A DNA stretch of 64,000 bases from Spirosoma sp. 48-14 (GTDB lineage Bacteria; Bacteroidota; Bacteroidia; Cytophagales; Spirosomataceae). The notes under the pieces are model-generated. The model did not search any database, was not told the origin of the DNA, and worked only from the letters and a program-made list of their open reading frames with translations. Numbering within the stretch: position 1 is the first letter of the stretch; each line of letters starts with the position of its first letter. The position numbers and the translations under genes were made by a program. The stretch is from positions 174,907 through 238,906 of the forward strand of contig NZ_MKUD01000070.1 of NCBI RefSeq assembly GCF_001898575.1, written 5' to 3'. Shown here one piece after another: positions 51,820 to 60,581 of this stretch.

Positions 51820-52299
51820 ATGTCTAGCCAATCTACCCGGCCTGAAGATTTGCTTTTTGAAGCCGCCCGCAACGGCGATGTTCGTTACCTGAACCAACTT
51901 ATTGATAATGGGGTAGAGGTCAACATCCAGAATGAACAGGGATTTACGCCGTTGATTCTAGCTACGTATAGCGGTCATCTGGAAGCGATCCGGGTTTTGC
52001 TGGATGCCAATGCCGATGTGAATGGGCAGGACATACATGGCAACACGGCTCTGATGGGCGTTTCTTTTAAAGGCTATCCCGAAATTGCCCGTTCGCTGAT
52101 CGAGAGTGGTGCTGATTTGAATAGACAGAATGTCAACGGCAGTACTGCCCTGATGTTTGCTGTCCTTTTTGGCCGAAATGAACTGGCCAGACTGTTACTG
52201 GATCATGGGGCTGATGCTTCTATTCAGGATAGCCGCGGATTGACTGCGCGTGACCTGGCCATTCAAAAGAGCAATGAAGAAGCGTTGCAGTGGTTATAA
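51820..52299 (+). CDS. Ankyrin-repeat protein
   Basis: 159 residues from ATG 51820, which follows AAACATTCACC; an in-frame ATG eight codons earlier (51796) is the alternative. Three to four ankyrin repeats: DLLFEAARNGDVRYLNQLID, GFTPLILATYSGHLEAIRVL, GNTALMGVSFKGYPEIARSL, GSTALMFAVLFGRNELARLL and SRGLTARDLAIQKSNEEAL. No catalytic domain, so it is a protein-binding adaptor, partner unknown. No signal peptide. A 35-base-arm hairpin follows immediately after the stop. Confidence 0.92.
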   Translation: MSSQSTRPEDLLFEAARNGDVRYLNQLIDNGVEVNIQNEQGFTPLILATYSGHLEAIRVLLDANADVNGQDIHGNTALMGVSFKGYPEIARSLIESGADLNRQNVNGSTALMFAVLFGRNELARLLLDHGADASIQDSRGLTARDLAIQKSNEEALQWL

Positions 52300-52301
52300 A
52301 C

Positions 52302-52387
52302 GTTCTTGATGAGCGTAACGCGGGAGGAAATCCGCGACTATTAGTCAAAAAGCGCGGGTTTCCTCCCGCGTTATGCTCATCAAGAAC
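52302..52387. repeat. CGGGTGGAAACCCGCG-family inverted repeat, copy 3
   Basis: Left arm 52302-52336 (GTTCTTGATGAGCGTAACGC then GGGAGGAAATCCGCG) and right arm 52353-52387; 33 of 35 bases pair. The core (GCGGGAGGAAATCCGC) is the family text with an added GTTCTTGATGAG end. It lies between the ankyrin stop and the SDR stop, so it can terminate both. Confidence 0.9.
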
Positions 52388-52393
52388 ATCTAT

Positions 52394-53110
52394 TTATTTC
52401 CCACCCGGACGGGTTGGGCGTACTTCAATTTTACTGGGGAGTGTGCGAGCGGGCATTTTGATCAGGTCCGAAACGATCTGACCAATGTCTTCCGGCTGAA
52501 TTTTCCAGGCATCTTTTTCGTTGGGCTGGTGGTCGTTGAAGTAGGTGGCAACCGAACCTGGCATGATGGTCGATACTTTGATACCTTCGTTTCGCAGGTC
52601 GAGCATGACGGCTTGGGTGAACCCAACCAGGCCGAATTTACTGGCGTTATAAGCCGCTCCTTTTTCGAAGAAGTTCGTACCCGCCAGACTGGCAATGGTA
52701 ATAAAATAGCCTTCCGATTTCTTCAGGGCGTCGAGAGCTGCTTTGGCGGTGTAGAATACGCCAGTCAGGTTGATATCGATGGTTTCCTGCCATTGTTCGG
52801 GAGTAAGGTCCTGAATAGACGCAAAGTGGCCGACACCCGCATTAGCGATCGCATAATCCAGCCGACCCCACGTTTGTAGCATGGTGTCGACGGCTCGTTG
52901 CTGTGAGGCTAAATCGCGTACATCGGCACCGATGCCTACTGCATAACCAGGCTTGATTTCATTGAGTTTGGCAGCTGCCAATTCGGCGGCTACCGACGAC
53001 CGGCTAGTAATCGCTACCCGAATTCCTTCGTTGATGAGCACTTCGGCAATACCGTAGCCGATGCCTTTTGAGCCGCCCGTAATAAGTGCGGTTTTAATAC
53101 TATCTGCCAT
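52394..53110 (-). CDS. Short-chain dehydrogenase/reductase
   Basis: 238 residues from ATG 53110 (MADSIKTALITGGSKGIGYG); 12 upstream codons do not resemble the family. Classical SDR: NAD(P) site TGGSKGIG (11-18), NAGVG, catalytic Ser in TIASLAG and Tyr/Lys in YNASKFGLVGFT; the C-terminus is EVRPTRPGGK. Length and layout fit 3-oxoacyl-ACP reductase-like enzymes, but neighbours do not show a pathway. Cytoplasmic. Confidence 0.93.
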   Translation of the reverse strand: MADSIKTALITGGSKGIGYGIAEVLINEGIRVAITSRSSVAAELAAAKLNEIKPGYAVGIGADVRDLASQQRAVDTMLQTWGRLDYAIANAGVGHFASIQDLTPEQWQETIDINLTGVFYTAKAALDALKKSEGYFITIASLAGTNFFEKGAAYNASKFGLVGFTQAVMLDLRNEGIKVSTIMPGSVATYFNDHQPNEKDAWKIQPEDIGQIVSDLIKMPARTLPSKIEVRPTRPGGK

Positions 53111-53231
53111 AAGGACTATGAACGGAATGGTTTCTGTTTCGCCCATAACCCCGAAGCCAACGGAAAGGTTTTTGGTAAACCGATTTCATTATAGCGTCCA
53201 AGGGATGCGTTTACGGAATGGTTAGCCCGAT

Positions 53232-53885
53232 TTACCGCGAGTGCAACCGATAGTTTAGCGTAGCAATGCCCTGCATGCCCGGCCAGAATGTGTCCCAGTT
53301 TGTGAGGCCAATGCCCGGCTGGTAGGTCATGTACTTGTCAAAGAGCAGATAATCCGTCCGTTTGCTTAGACCGATAAATTTCTGGAGGCCGAGGTCCAGA
53401 TTCCAGCGTGGCGAAAACCGGATGTTCATCGCTGCTGTTACACCTAACCCCATTATAAATCCGCTTGCCGATTGCGTGGAAAAAATGTCCTGTCCACTCG
53501 GGAAGGAACGGATGGTGGCATTCTGGTCATACTGGGAGCCAATCAGCAATACGCCAATCGGCAGGCCAATTCGGGTTGTGTGTTTGACCATCCGAATGGC
53601 GTCGATTCGCGCACCAACTTTGGCCGAAGCCCCCGACGTATTGATGGCACTAATACCGCAATCACATACGTAATTGGAAGGAATTCGACGGGCATGATTC
53701 TGATAGGTGTATCCGACACTGGCCACCAGCGCCCAACGGTTCAGGTCCGGGCTCCAGGCGGTGGTTAATTCGATCGACCGACCTGGGAGCGTAGCCAGAT
53801 TCGTACCGATTTGCCCTTGCCAGGATTGGGCGTGGGCTATGCCTGAGCAGATCAGTATGACTAGTGCAAGTAGATTGTCTTTCAT
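53232..53885 (-). CDS. Exported beta-barrel-like protein of unknown function
   Basis: 217 residues with a signal peptide (ending GIAHAQ). The body has alternating hydrophobic/polar strands with aromatic ends (WSPDLNRWALVASVGYTYQ, MNIRFSPRWNLDLGLQKFIG, IATLNYRLHSR). The last strand ends without the usual final Phe. The CDCG motif (residues 77-80) may form a disulfide. Probably in the outer membrane. No family recognised. Confidence 0.75.
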   Translation of the reverse strand: MKDNLLALVILICSGIAHAQSWQGQIGTNLATLPGRSIELTTAWSPDLNRWALVASVGYTYQNHARRIPSNYVCDCGISAINTSGASAKVGARIDAIRMVKHTTRIGLPIGVLLIGSQYDQNATIRSFPSGQDIFSTQSASGFIMGLGVTAAMNIRFSPRWNLDLGLQKFIGLSKRTDYLLFDKYMTYQPGIGLTNWDTFWPGMQGIATLNYRLHSR

Positions 53886-53934
53886 GGAGGAGGAGTGGTT
53901 CGTGGGGTAGTCGTTTGATAGAAGATGACGATGA

Positions 53935-54270
53935 TCAACCGCCTGCTTTCTTTGCTTTATAGCCTTTGCTGGTCAACCAGGTCAGGACTTTGTCGCGATG
54001 ATCGCCCTGAATCAGAATTTCGTCGTCTTTGGTCGACCCTCCTGATCCACAGGCTGTTTTGAGCTGCTTGCCTAAATCGGACAAATCAGCCGTACTGCCG
54101 ATAAAGCCCCGGACGGTGGTAACAACTTTATTTCCGCCTAGTTTAACCAGCCAGATTTTCAGGTTCTGCTGAGCAGCAGGCAGCGTCTCGGCCTCCGATG
54201 GCTCGTCTGATTCATAGTGAAATTCTGGATTGGTGGAAAATACGATTCCCGACCTGTTTTTCTTGCTCAT
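53935..54270 (-). CDS. Translation initiation factor-like protein (SUI1/YciH family)
   Basis: 111 residues. The C-terminal 75 carry the SUI1/eIF1 fold: KIWLVKLGGNKVVTTVRGF, DLSDLGKQLKTACGSGGSTK and ILIQGDHRDKVLTWLTSKGYKAKKAGG, the K-G-G...G-S-x-G-G-T-x-K pattern. The archaeal and eukaryotic proteins check start-codon choice; bacterial YciH is thought to repress or modulate initiation under stress. Has a -7-like element (54291-54298) before it. Confidence 0.92.
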   Translation of the reverse strand: MSKKNRSGIVFSTNPEFHYESDEPSEAETLPAAQQNLKIWLVKLGGNKVVTTVRGFIGSTADLSDLGKQLKTACGSGGSTKDDEILIQGDHRDKVLTWLTSKGYKAKKAGG

Positions 54271-54290
54271 ATGCCATACCTATTTAGGTA

Positions 54291-54298
54291 CAAAGCTA
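54291..54298 (-). promoter_or_regulatory. -7 element for the YciH/SUI1 gene
   Basis: On the minus strand TAGCTTTG matches TAnnTTTG, 20 bases before the ATG at 54270. Upstream only TTTA is found near the -33 position. Confidence 0.45.
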
Positions 54299-54391
54299 AT
54301 GGCTTTAGGCTAAACTCTCGTTCAGTAGATGTAGACCCTAAACGGATGGGTAAGGTTGGATAGACAGGAAAATTAATGGGTATACATCCAT

Positions 54392-55174
54392 CTATAACTC
54401 CATTAACTGCCGCACTGCCTCGCCATACGTACTGCCGCTGGTCAGTTTCGTTCCTTTCCGATCGTTCATCGCCAATACGAACTTACCGTCGAAATGGCGA
54501 TGGATCTCACCAATCTTATGCCGATTGACCATAACCGACCGACTGATGCGTACGAACGTATCGGGTAGTTTCTCGTTGAGGGTCGTCAGGGTGTAACTAG
54601 TCAGGTATTTCTGACCGTCGAGGGTGGCCAGGAAAACGTATTTGTCTTCGGCTTCAAAATACGCAATATCGGAAAGGGGAATCAGAATGATTTTTTCGCC
54701 GGTTTTGACCGAGATCGAATAAATCTCCTTCTTGGGTTGCATCTGGGCCAGTAAGCGCATTACGCTGTCCGTCATGGGGTTGCTGACAGGGTAATTGGAT
54801 TCGTTCCGTTCGACCAGGTTACGGATTTTTTGGGCGGTTCGGGTTAGTCGATCGGCTTCAATCGGCTTGAGCAGGTAGTCGACCGAGTTTTCTTCAAAGG
54901 CACGGATGGCGTATTGATTGAAGGCCGTGGCAAACACCACCATGGGTACGGTAGTCACTTTTGCGAGCATTTCGAACCCATTGAGCAAGGGCATTTCGAT
55001 GTCCAGAAAAATAATATCCGGGTGTTCGGCTTCGATCAGGGTCAGCCCCTCGGCCCCGTTGGAGGCTTCGCCTATAATGTCGAACGTGTCGCGGTGTTTA
55101 TCGAGTAATCTGCGCAAGCGGCTGATGGCCAGTGCTTCGTCGTCGATCAGGATGGTTTTTAGGGGGAATGTCAT
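54392..55174 (-). CDS. LytTR-family response regulator
   Basis: 260 residues from ATG 55174 (MTFPLKTILIDDEALAISRL). Receiver (5-120) with acidic pair Asp11/Asp12, phospho-acceptor Asp58 (IIFLDIEMPLLNGFEML) and the usual KP; C-terminal LytTR DNA-binding domain (about 160-258) with IPLSDIAYFEAEDKYVFL, TFVRISRSVMVNRHKIG and MNDRKGTKLTSGSTYGEAV. It takes phosphate from the LytS-type kinase whose gene ends 12 bases upstream, and should control a small set of promoters. Confidence 0.93.
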   Translation of the reverse strand: MTFPLKTILIDDEALAISRLRRLLDKHRDTFDIIGEASNGAEGLTLIEAEHPDIIFLDIEMPLLNGFEMLAKVTTVPMVVFATAFNQYAIRAFEENSVDYLLKPIEADRLTRTAQKIRNLVERNESNYPVSNPMTDSVMRLLAQMQPKKEIYSISVKTGEKIILIPLSDIAYFEAEDKYVFLATLDGQKYLTSYTLTTLNEKLPDTFVRISRSVMVNRHKIGEIHRHFDGKFVLAMNDRKGTKLTSGSTYGEAVRQLMEL

Positions 55175-55186
55175 AACGCGTTGCAA

Positions 55187-56662
55187 TTAAGCGTCGGGAG
55201 TTACAGCGGTATCGGTATTACGTATTTTATCCATGCTGATCGAGATCAACACCTGTTTAAGCGGCCAGTTCTGGAGTTCAACGCGGGCATCGTTGCCATA
55301 CAGTAGTTTTAGTTTATCCTGAATGCTGCGAAGACCATAGCCGCCGTCCATATCGTCGGGGAACGATGGGCCATTGTCGTGTACACACAGGTGCAACTCC
55401 CTGGTTTTTTCGTAAATCCTGACGTCGATTCGACCCGAATCGGCCCGTTTGGTAATACCATGTTTGATGGCGTTTTCAACAATGGGCTGCAATAGAAACT
55501 GTGGTAATTTCAGGTCGTTGAGCGACGGGTCAGATACTTCTACGCTGAACGCGAGCCGATTGCCAAACCGGACCTGCTCTACCTGCAGGTAGGTGCGAAC
55601 CATTTCCAGCTCGTCAGACAGGGTTGCATACAGCTCGCCGTTGCGTCCGGTCGAATACCGAAATAGTTTAGACAGGAGTAGTGTCATCTCTTCGGCCTTG
55701 TCGGGATCTTCGTGAACCAGGCTGGCAATGCTGTTGAGGGCGTTATACAGAAAATGCGGGTTGATTTTGGCTTGTAAAGCGTCGAGTTCGGCACGGGTTT
55801 TCAGTTTTTCCAGATTGAGCAACTGGAATTCCTGCTCGGAAAGTTTACGCGTCAGTTGCCGGCCTTGTTGTAATACGTACAAAAACATATTGGCTATTAG
55901 CAGGTCACCCATCACATAGGCATACCAGGGCGCCGTTTGGCCGATACCTTCTGGACGTTTCAGCAGCACTTCGACATGAGGCCGGCCCAGAACCTCATAG
56001 AGAGCCATATTCACGATAGTGAAGCTACAAATGATAATCAGGCTCATCATTACATGCCGGACCCATATGGCCGGAAACTGATTAATGAGCCAGCCTGAGA
56101 GTGCCCAGGTGAGCAAATAGGTGACTGCCCCATCCGTCATATTCTGAACAACCAGGAACTGATACAGACCAACCATATTCGGATCCTGCGTGGTTAGGAT
56201 CAGATTGGTGAAGAAGATGATGGCGTTTGATCCATAAATCAGCAACGCTCCCAGCATCATCCCGATCAACGTACCCCAGCCCGGTTTTTGTAAAATGGTA
56301 GTTAGGGTAATTGGCTCTGGGCGTACCTCCGATTTTGAACGATATTTGCTCCGACCTGAAAAGTTGAAGGTAGCTCCTTCAACATTGGCTCCGGTCAGGT
56401 TTACCTCTTCCAGTGAGCTGAAATTCAGGTTGGCTTCGTAGAGGTCTGCATCCGTAAAGTCGGCCCCTTCCAGATTAGAGAAACTTAAGTTGGCCTGCCG
56501 GAGAATGGCTCCCCGAAAATTTGCTTTACCGAGATTCGAAAAGCTTAGATCAGCCTGAGTCAGATCAAGGCCGCTGAAGTCGAAATGTTCCAGATCGGAG
56601 CCCATCATATTGACTCGTCGGCCATTTTTGCCAATCGTACCAATGAGTTGTTCGCGCGTCAT
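55187..56662 (-). CDS. LytS-type histidine kinase with N-terminal pentapeptide-repeat domain
   Basis: 491 residues. Residues about 23-104 form a pentapeptide-repeat beta-helix (about 16 units: FSGLDLTQADLSFSNLGKAN...). A short linker leads to four membrane helices (about 125-160, 165-190, 200-225 and 245-265). A His_kinase (LytS) domain follows, with the phospho-acceptor His303 in QAKINPHFLYNALNSI, and a HATPase with LQPIVENAIKHG, DNGPSFPDD and GYGLRSIQDKLKLLYG. The kinase is the first gene of an operon with a LytTR regulator. The pentapeptide domain is on the cytoplasmic side (N-terminal, no signal peptide), so it would sense a cytosolic partner or modulate assembly. This combination is unusual. 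Confidence 0.9.
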   Translation of the reverse strand: MTREQLIGTIGKNGRRVNMMGSDLEHFDFSGLDLTQADLSFSNLGKANFRGAILRQANLSFSNLEGADFTDADLYEANLNFSSLEEVNLTGANVEGATFNFSGRSKYRSKSEVRPEPITLTTILQKPGWGTLIGMMLGALLIYGSNAIIFFTNLILTTQDPNMVGLYQFLVVQNMTDGAVTYLLTWALSGWLINQFPAIWVRHVMMSLIIICSFTIVNMALYEVLGRPHVEVLLKRPEGIGQTAPWYAYVMGDLLIANMFLYVLQQGRQLTRKLSEQEFQLLNLEKLKTRAELDALQAKINPHFLYNALNSIASLVHEDPDKAEEMTLLLSKLFRYSTGRNGELYATLSDELEMVRTYLQVEQVRFGNRLAFSVEVSDPSLNDLKLPQFLLQPIVENAIKHGITKRADSGRIDVRIYEKTRELHLCVHDNGPSFPDDMDGGYGLRSIQDKLKLLYGNDARVELQNWPLKQVLISISMDKIRNTDTAVTPDA

Positions 56663-56669
56663 GTTCTTC

Positions 56670-56751
56670 GTTTACGGGTTACGGTCTTCAGTTTTCGGCT
56701 TACAAAGGGCTGAATAAACAGACTAACTATCGTAAGCCGAAAACCGTAAAC
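56670..56751. repeat. Imperfect inverted repeat between TPR protein and LytS genes
   Basis: GTTTTCGGCTTAC (56691-56703) and GTAAGCCGAAAAC (56732-56744) are exact complements; outer GTTTACGG and CCGTAAAC also pair if a 14-base bulge in the left arm is allowed. It ends at the TPR gene's stop and begins seven bases from the LytS start. Confidence 0.7.
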
Positions 56752-57402
56752 TCATTTACACTTGGCTAATAGCGGTTCGATCTGCTTTTGCCCCCAGTTT
56801 GGCGACAGGTCGTTGGCAGGTTTAAATGTAGCAAATTTTTCGGCGGCCTGTTTCAGCACAGGGCAGGCAGTGGTGGGGCCACCACCAAACTGCTCGGGGG
56901 TGTACATCAGCGAGGTACCTTCCAGCACATACGGGCGTGGATTGGCGGCATTCAGGCTTTTCGCTTTCTCAATACCCGCCTGTGCCAATGGGCCATACTG
57001 CTGCCAGCGATTCATGGGATCGACCACCATTCGCGACTGGGCAATGTAGGCTTTCAGCACTGCCAGCTCGTCGTTATTGGGCGACAGGGCTTCGGCGGCT
57101 TTCAGATTCGCGTCGGCCTGGTCCAGGTATTTATCTTTGGCAGCTTCGTCTTTTCCCGTAAAGCCCAGATAAACGTACATCAAGCCCGCATAATATCGGG
57201 GTAGCCATTCCTTGGTTTCGACACTGGCGATGCGTTCAAACTGATTGGCTACTGCCTGTAAATCAGCGGTTGAGGTCTGCATGGTTTGCGTTTGCAGGGA
57301 GCCAATGGCCTGGCTCATGGCCTGCTTGTATTGGTCAGACTGCGCCCAGACTGGGGCTACTATACCGAGCGTGGTGATAACGAGGATGATAAGGGTTTTC
57401 AT
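56752..57402 (-). CDS. Exported TPR-like protein
   Basis: 216 residues with a signal peptide (ending APVWAQ). Helical repeats with TPR-like A/G patterns: AVANQFERIASVETKEWLPR, YYAGLMYVYLGFTGKDEAAK, YLDQADANLKAAEALSPNND and LAQAGIEKAKSLNAANPRPY. Two Cys (ACP, LLAKCK) may pair. It sits between the LytS/LytTR pair and the TonB receptor on the same strand, 98 bases from the receptor stop, so it might be periplasmic help for that receptor. Confidence 0.8.
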   Translation of the reverse strand: MKTLIILVITTLGIVAPVWAQSDQYKQAMSQAIGSLQTQTMQTSTADLQAVANQFERIASVETKEWLPRYYAGLMYVYLGFTGKDEAAKDKYLDQADANLKAAEALSPNNDELAVLKAYIAQSRMVVDPMNRWQQYGPLAQAGIEKAKSLNAANPRPYVLEGTSLMYTPEQFGGGPTTACPVLKQAAEKFATFKPANDLSPNWGQKQIEPLLAKCK

Positions 57403-57500
57403 GAAGCTTATGTTTTAAGCGAGCCAGGTTCCAGTTTGACTCGATAATCGGTTTAAATGGCCAGCCTGGAACAATCCGCTGGAGCGGGCGGGCCAGTGAG

Positions 57501-59660
57501 TTATAATTCGTTGACGTTTACGTTGGCTTTTCGGGATAGCATAATCACACCACCCACAAAAAAGCTTCGATACGACTGTGGGCCCACTGCATACCGAGTT
57601 TTGTTGTCGGGAGTATAGCGGTAGGTGTATACATTATGTGTGTTGAGGATATTGTCGACCGATGCATACAGCACAACCAGATTTTTGTTGATTCGGGTAA
57701 TGTGACTGGCCGAAAAACTGAGGTTATTAACCATCGGCGTCCGGTCGGCCAGAAACGTTTCATTGGTAGGATTGTAATACGGGCGACCGCTGCTGATGGT
57801 ATACGTCAGGCCGAGGTTTGTGCTGATTTTCTCGAAATACCGTTTGCCAATCAGGCTGATGTTATGGCTCGAAATAAACGTTGGCGTAGCGGACACGGTG
57901 AACTGCTGGAAAAGCCGTTTCGAGTCGACATAGCTATACGTAATCCAGTAGTCGAGCCCTTTAATGGTTTTCTGATCACGCCAGAACATATCGAATCCTT
58001 GGGCATAGCCATTTCCCGAATTGTTGGTCTGGCCGATGGGAAAGCGGTAAGGGTTGGCGTCGTATGGCTGCCCAGTGAACTCACGGACCAATTCAGCGTA
58101 GTTTTTATAGAATGTTTCGATTCGGAAGGTGCGCTTATTTTTGATGATCTGATAGTTGAGGATCAGGTGATCGGCGCGTTCGTAGGTGAGGCTGCGATTC
58201 AGATAGAGGTACCGATAATCCGGAGTCTGGTAAAATTGCCCGTAGGCCAGTGAGATCTGACTGTACAGTCCGGTTTTATAAGCCATTGACAGGCGAGGTG
58301 CCAGGTTGAACCGATTGATGACCGACGAATATTCGCCCCGAAGTCCAAGCTGAATAGCCAGATTTCGGCCCAGGTAGGTTTGTGATTCGACAAACAGGGC
58401 TGCATAATTATCGTTGAGCGCGTAGCGGGTTCCCATAACCGTATTGCGAAGCGTAACCCGGCTGGCTTCCGTACCAAATAGCAATGTATTGTTATTGGGC
58501 AGCAATCGTGTTAGTACGGCTCGGCCCTGTAACCGCTCACTTGATCGGCCAAAATCGTAGGCATCGAAGGTGGTGGCATCTGTATCGTAGCTGTACGACA
58601 AGCCAGAGTAGAGTAACCAGCGACTATCGGCCCAGCTATCGGTATAGGTACTGGTGGTAAAAAAGTTGTTGTTTCGCTGTTTAAAAGCCGTTTTCCCGGC
58701 ATTGCTCGATGGGTCGATGAAGTTCATGCCGAGCTGACTGGCCGAATACATACCGTAGAATTTGAGCATGCCGGTCTTGCTGGGTTGCAGCCGATAGGTG
58801 AGTGAGGTGCCTGCAAATTCGGGAACCTGTGTCCAGTCGATATTTTGTCGAACCAGGGCAAACAACGGTTTCAGATTGCCATAATAGCCTGTTGCCGAAA
58901 TAGACGATTTATCGCTTGTATGATCGTAGCTCAATCCGGTGTTGGCCAGATTGACACTCAGGCCAAGCCCTTCATTTTGGGGCTTATCGGTCGTGTTCAG
59001 GAGCAGTACCGACGACAGCGCCTGACCATACTGGGCCGAATACCCGCCCGTACTGAACGAAGTACCTTTGAACATAAATGGCTGAAATCGTCCCCGCGAC
59101 TGCACATCGGGCATCGAACTGAAATAGGGATTCTGTACAATCATGCCATCAATAACCACTTTAGCTTCTTCGCCTGAACCACCCCGGACAAACAAGCCCG
59201 TTTGTTCGCCCACTCGCTGTGTGCCGGGTAGTAGGTTCATCGCAGCTGTTATATCGGCATTGGCCCCGGCCGTGGTAACAATATCCATCGGTTTCAGCAT
59301 GGTCATTCGCTTTTCATCCGATGCTTCAAACGAGCCAGCCGTAATGACTACCGTATTCAGTTCGTTGGCCGCTTCCTGAAGTCGAATGATTAGCGGTGTG
59401 GAACTGCCAAGGGTTATTTTCTGGCTAAAGGGTTCATAACCGATGTAGGACACGAGTAAGGTTGCCGTATCGTTTCGAACCGTAGTAAACCGGAAGGTGC
59501 CAGTACTATCGGTATTGCCGCCATCGTAGGTGCCTTTAAGAAAGACATTGGCACCGGGTAGGGTGCGGCCTTTCTGATCCAGCACGCGACCCGTCAGCCT
59601 GATTTGTGCCGTAGCCGTTGAGGAAAGGAGGAGTATGCAGAGGAAGTAAACAGGTTTCAT
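57501..59660 (-). CDS. TonB-dependent receptor with carboxypeptidase-regulatory N-domain
   Basis: 719 residues, signal peptide (ending STATAQ). The N-terminus is the CarboxypepD_reg-like sandwich (about 20-105: LTGRVLDQKGRTLPGANVFL, STGTFRFTTVRNDTATLLVSYIGYEPF). A plug with LFVRGGSGEEAKVVIDGMIV follows, and a 22-strand barrel to the end. No SusD-type partner is nearby, so it probably imports a small ligand rather than a SusCD glycan. Upstream it has a TAGCTTTG box (59686-59693). Confidence 0.92.
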   Translation of the reverse strand: MKPVYFLCILLLSSTATAQIRLTGRVLDQKGRTLPGANVFLKGTYDGGNTDSTGTFRFTTVRNDTATLLVSYIGYEPFSQKITLGSSTPLIIRLQEAANELNTVVITAGSFEASDEKRMTMLKPMDIVTTAGANADITAAMNLLPGTQRVGEQTGLFVRGGSGEEAKVVIDGMIVQNPYFSSMPDVQSRGRFQPFMFKGTSFSTGGYSAQYGQALSSVLLLNTTDKPQNEGLGLSVNLANTGLSYDHTSDKSSISATGYYGNLKPLFALVRQNIDWTQVPEFAGTSLTYRLQPSKTGMLKFYGMYSASQLGMNFIDPSSNAGKTAFKQRNNNFFTTSTYTDSWADSRWLLYSGLSYSYDTDATTFDAYDFGRSSERLQGRAVLTRLLPNNNTLLFGTEASRVTLRNTVMGTRYALNDNYAALFVESQTYLGRNLAIQLGLRGEYSSVINRFNLAPRLSMAYKTGLYSQISLAYGQFYQTPDYRYLYLNRSLTYERADHLILNYQIIKNKRTFRIETFYKNYAELVREFTGQPYDANPYRFPIGQTNNSGNGYAQGFDMFWRDQKTIKGLDYWITYSYVDSKRLFQQFTVSATPTFISSHNISLIGKRYFEKISTNLGLTYTISSGRPYYNPTNETFLADRTPMVNNLSFSASHITRINKNLVVLYASVDNILNTHNVYTYRYTPDNKTRYAVGPQSYRSFFVGGVIMLSRKANVNVNEL

Positions 59661-59685
59661 CAGTGCGGTGGCTGTTTGGATGAAC

Positions 59686-59693
59686 CAAAGCTA
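59686..59693 (-). promoter_or_regulatory. -7 element for the TonB receptor gene
   Basis: TAGCTTTG on the minus strand matches TAnnTTTG, about 25 bases before the ATG at 59660. A TTA-containing region near -33 is weak. Confidence 0.4.
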
Positions 59694-59887
59694 TCACCTC
59701 GTAGAGTTGTGTTAACTCATTTTCTGACGAATCCCGGAAGGATTGGAGTAAACTAGGGTAGGGGCATGATGAAATTGTTGGCCCCTGATAGCCAGCCAGA
59801 TCGGAAACTTACGTTGTTAAAAGCCAGTTTTAGACGATAAACATTTGGTAATATGCGTAGTTAGTGACGTAATTTACCTTTACACCT

Positions 59888-60463
59888 GTGACTCCGTCAA
59901 CTACTACTTTGATTTGCTTCCCCCTTTCTATCGGTCAGTTGCGTCCCTGGCATGAGGGCGATGAAGATTCATTGATTCACCACGCCAGCAATCGACACAT
60001 CTGGAACAATGTACGGGATTTTTTTCCGTACCCATACACCCCCCGCGATGCCCATTCCTGGATACGCTCCAACAAATCGTACCAGCAACCCAGCAACATG
60101 GCCATCGAAATAAATGGACAAGCTGTTGGGAACATCGGATTTACGGTAAAAGATGACATTTATCGTTACAATGCCGAAATTGGTTATTGGATCAGCGAAG
60201 ACTTTTGGGGGCGTGGTGTAATGTCGGAAGCTGTTCCGATCATGACCAATTATATCTTTCAAAATTTTCAGGTAAACCGCATCTTTGCCTGTGTGCTGGA
60301 AGGAAATATTGGCTCCATGCGGGTGCTCGAGCATGCAGGCTATCGGCACGAGGCCATTCATCGGAAAGCAGCTGTTAAAAATAATCAATACCTCGACGAG
60401 CACATTTTTGCCATCCTTCGATCCGAGCACAAACAGTTAAATGCCGCAGAGGGTAGTAAGTAA
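59888..60463 (+). CDS. GNAT acetyltransferase (RimJ/RimL type)
   Basis: 191 residues from GTG 59888; no ATG fits before the domain. The order LRPWHEGDEDSLIHHASNRH, YTPRDAHSWIRSNKSYQQPS, AVGNIGFTVKDDIYRYNAEI, YWISEDFWGRGVMSEAVPIM and RIFACVLEGNIGSMRVLEHAGY is RimJ/RimL-like (N-terminal or protein amine acetylation using acetyl-CoA). The acceptor protein is unknown. Cytoplasmic. The last 20 residues are low in structure. Confidence 0.9.
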   Translation: MTPSTTTLICFPLSIGQLRPWHEGDEDSLIHHASNRHIWNNVRDFFPYPYTPRDAHSWIRSNKSYQQPSNMAIEINGQAVGNIGFTVKDDIYRYNAEIGYWISEDFWGRGVMSEAVPIMTNYIFQNFQVNRIFACVLEGNIGSMRVLEHAGYRHEAIHRKAAVKNNQYLDEHIFAILRSEHKQLNAAEGSK

Positions 60464-60581
60464 CTTGTAATACACCAATATTTCATTGGATTATAGTAGC
60501 TATTGCTAAAAACTTGCTTAACTATACGCCATTTTTGTGGTTATTTTGTAGGACTATTGCCGCTTCGGCGGACAACCATTC

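Noticed and set aside
57636..58253. 205-codon antisense frame within the TonB receptor
   Set aside because: Shadow frame within a confident receptor gene.
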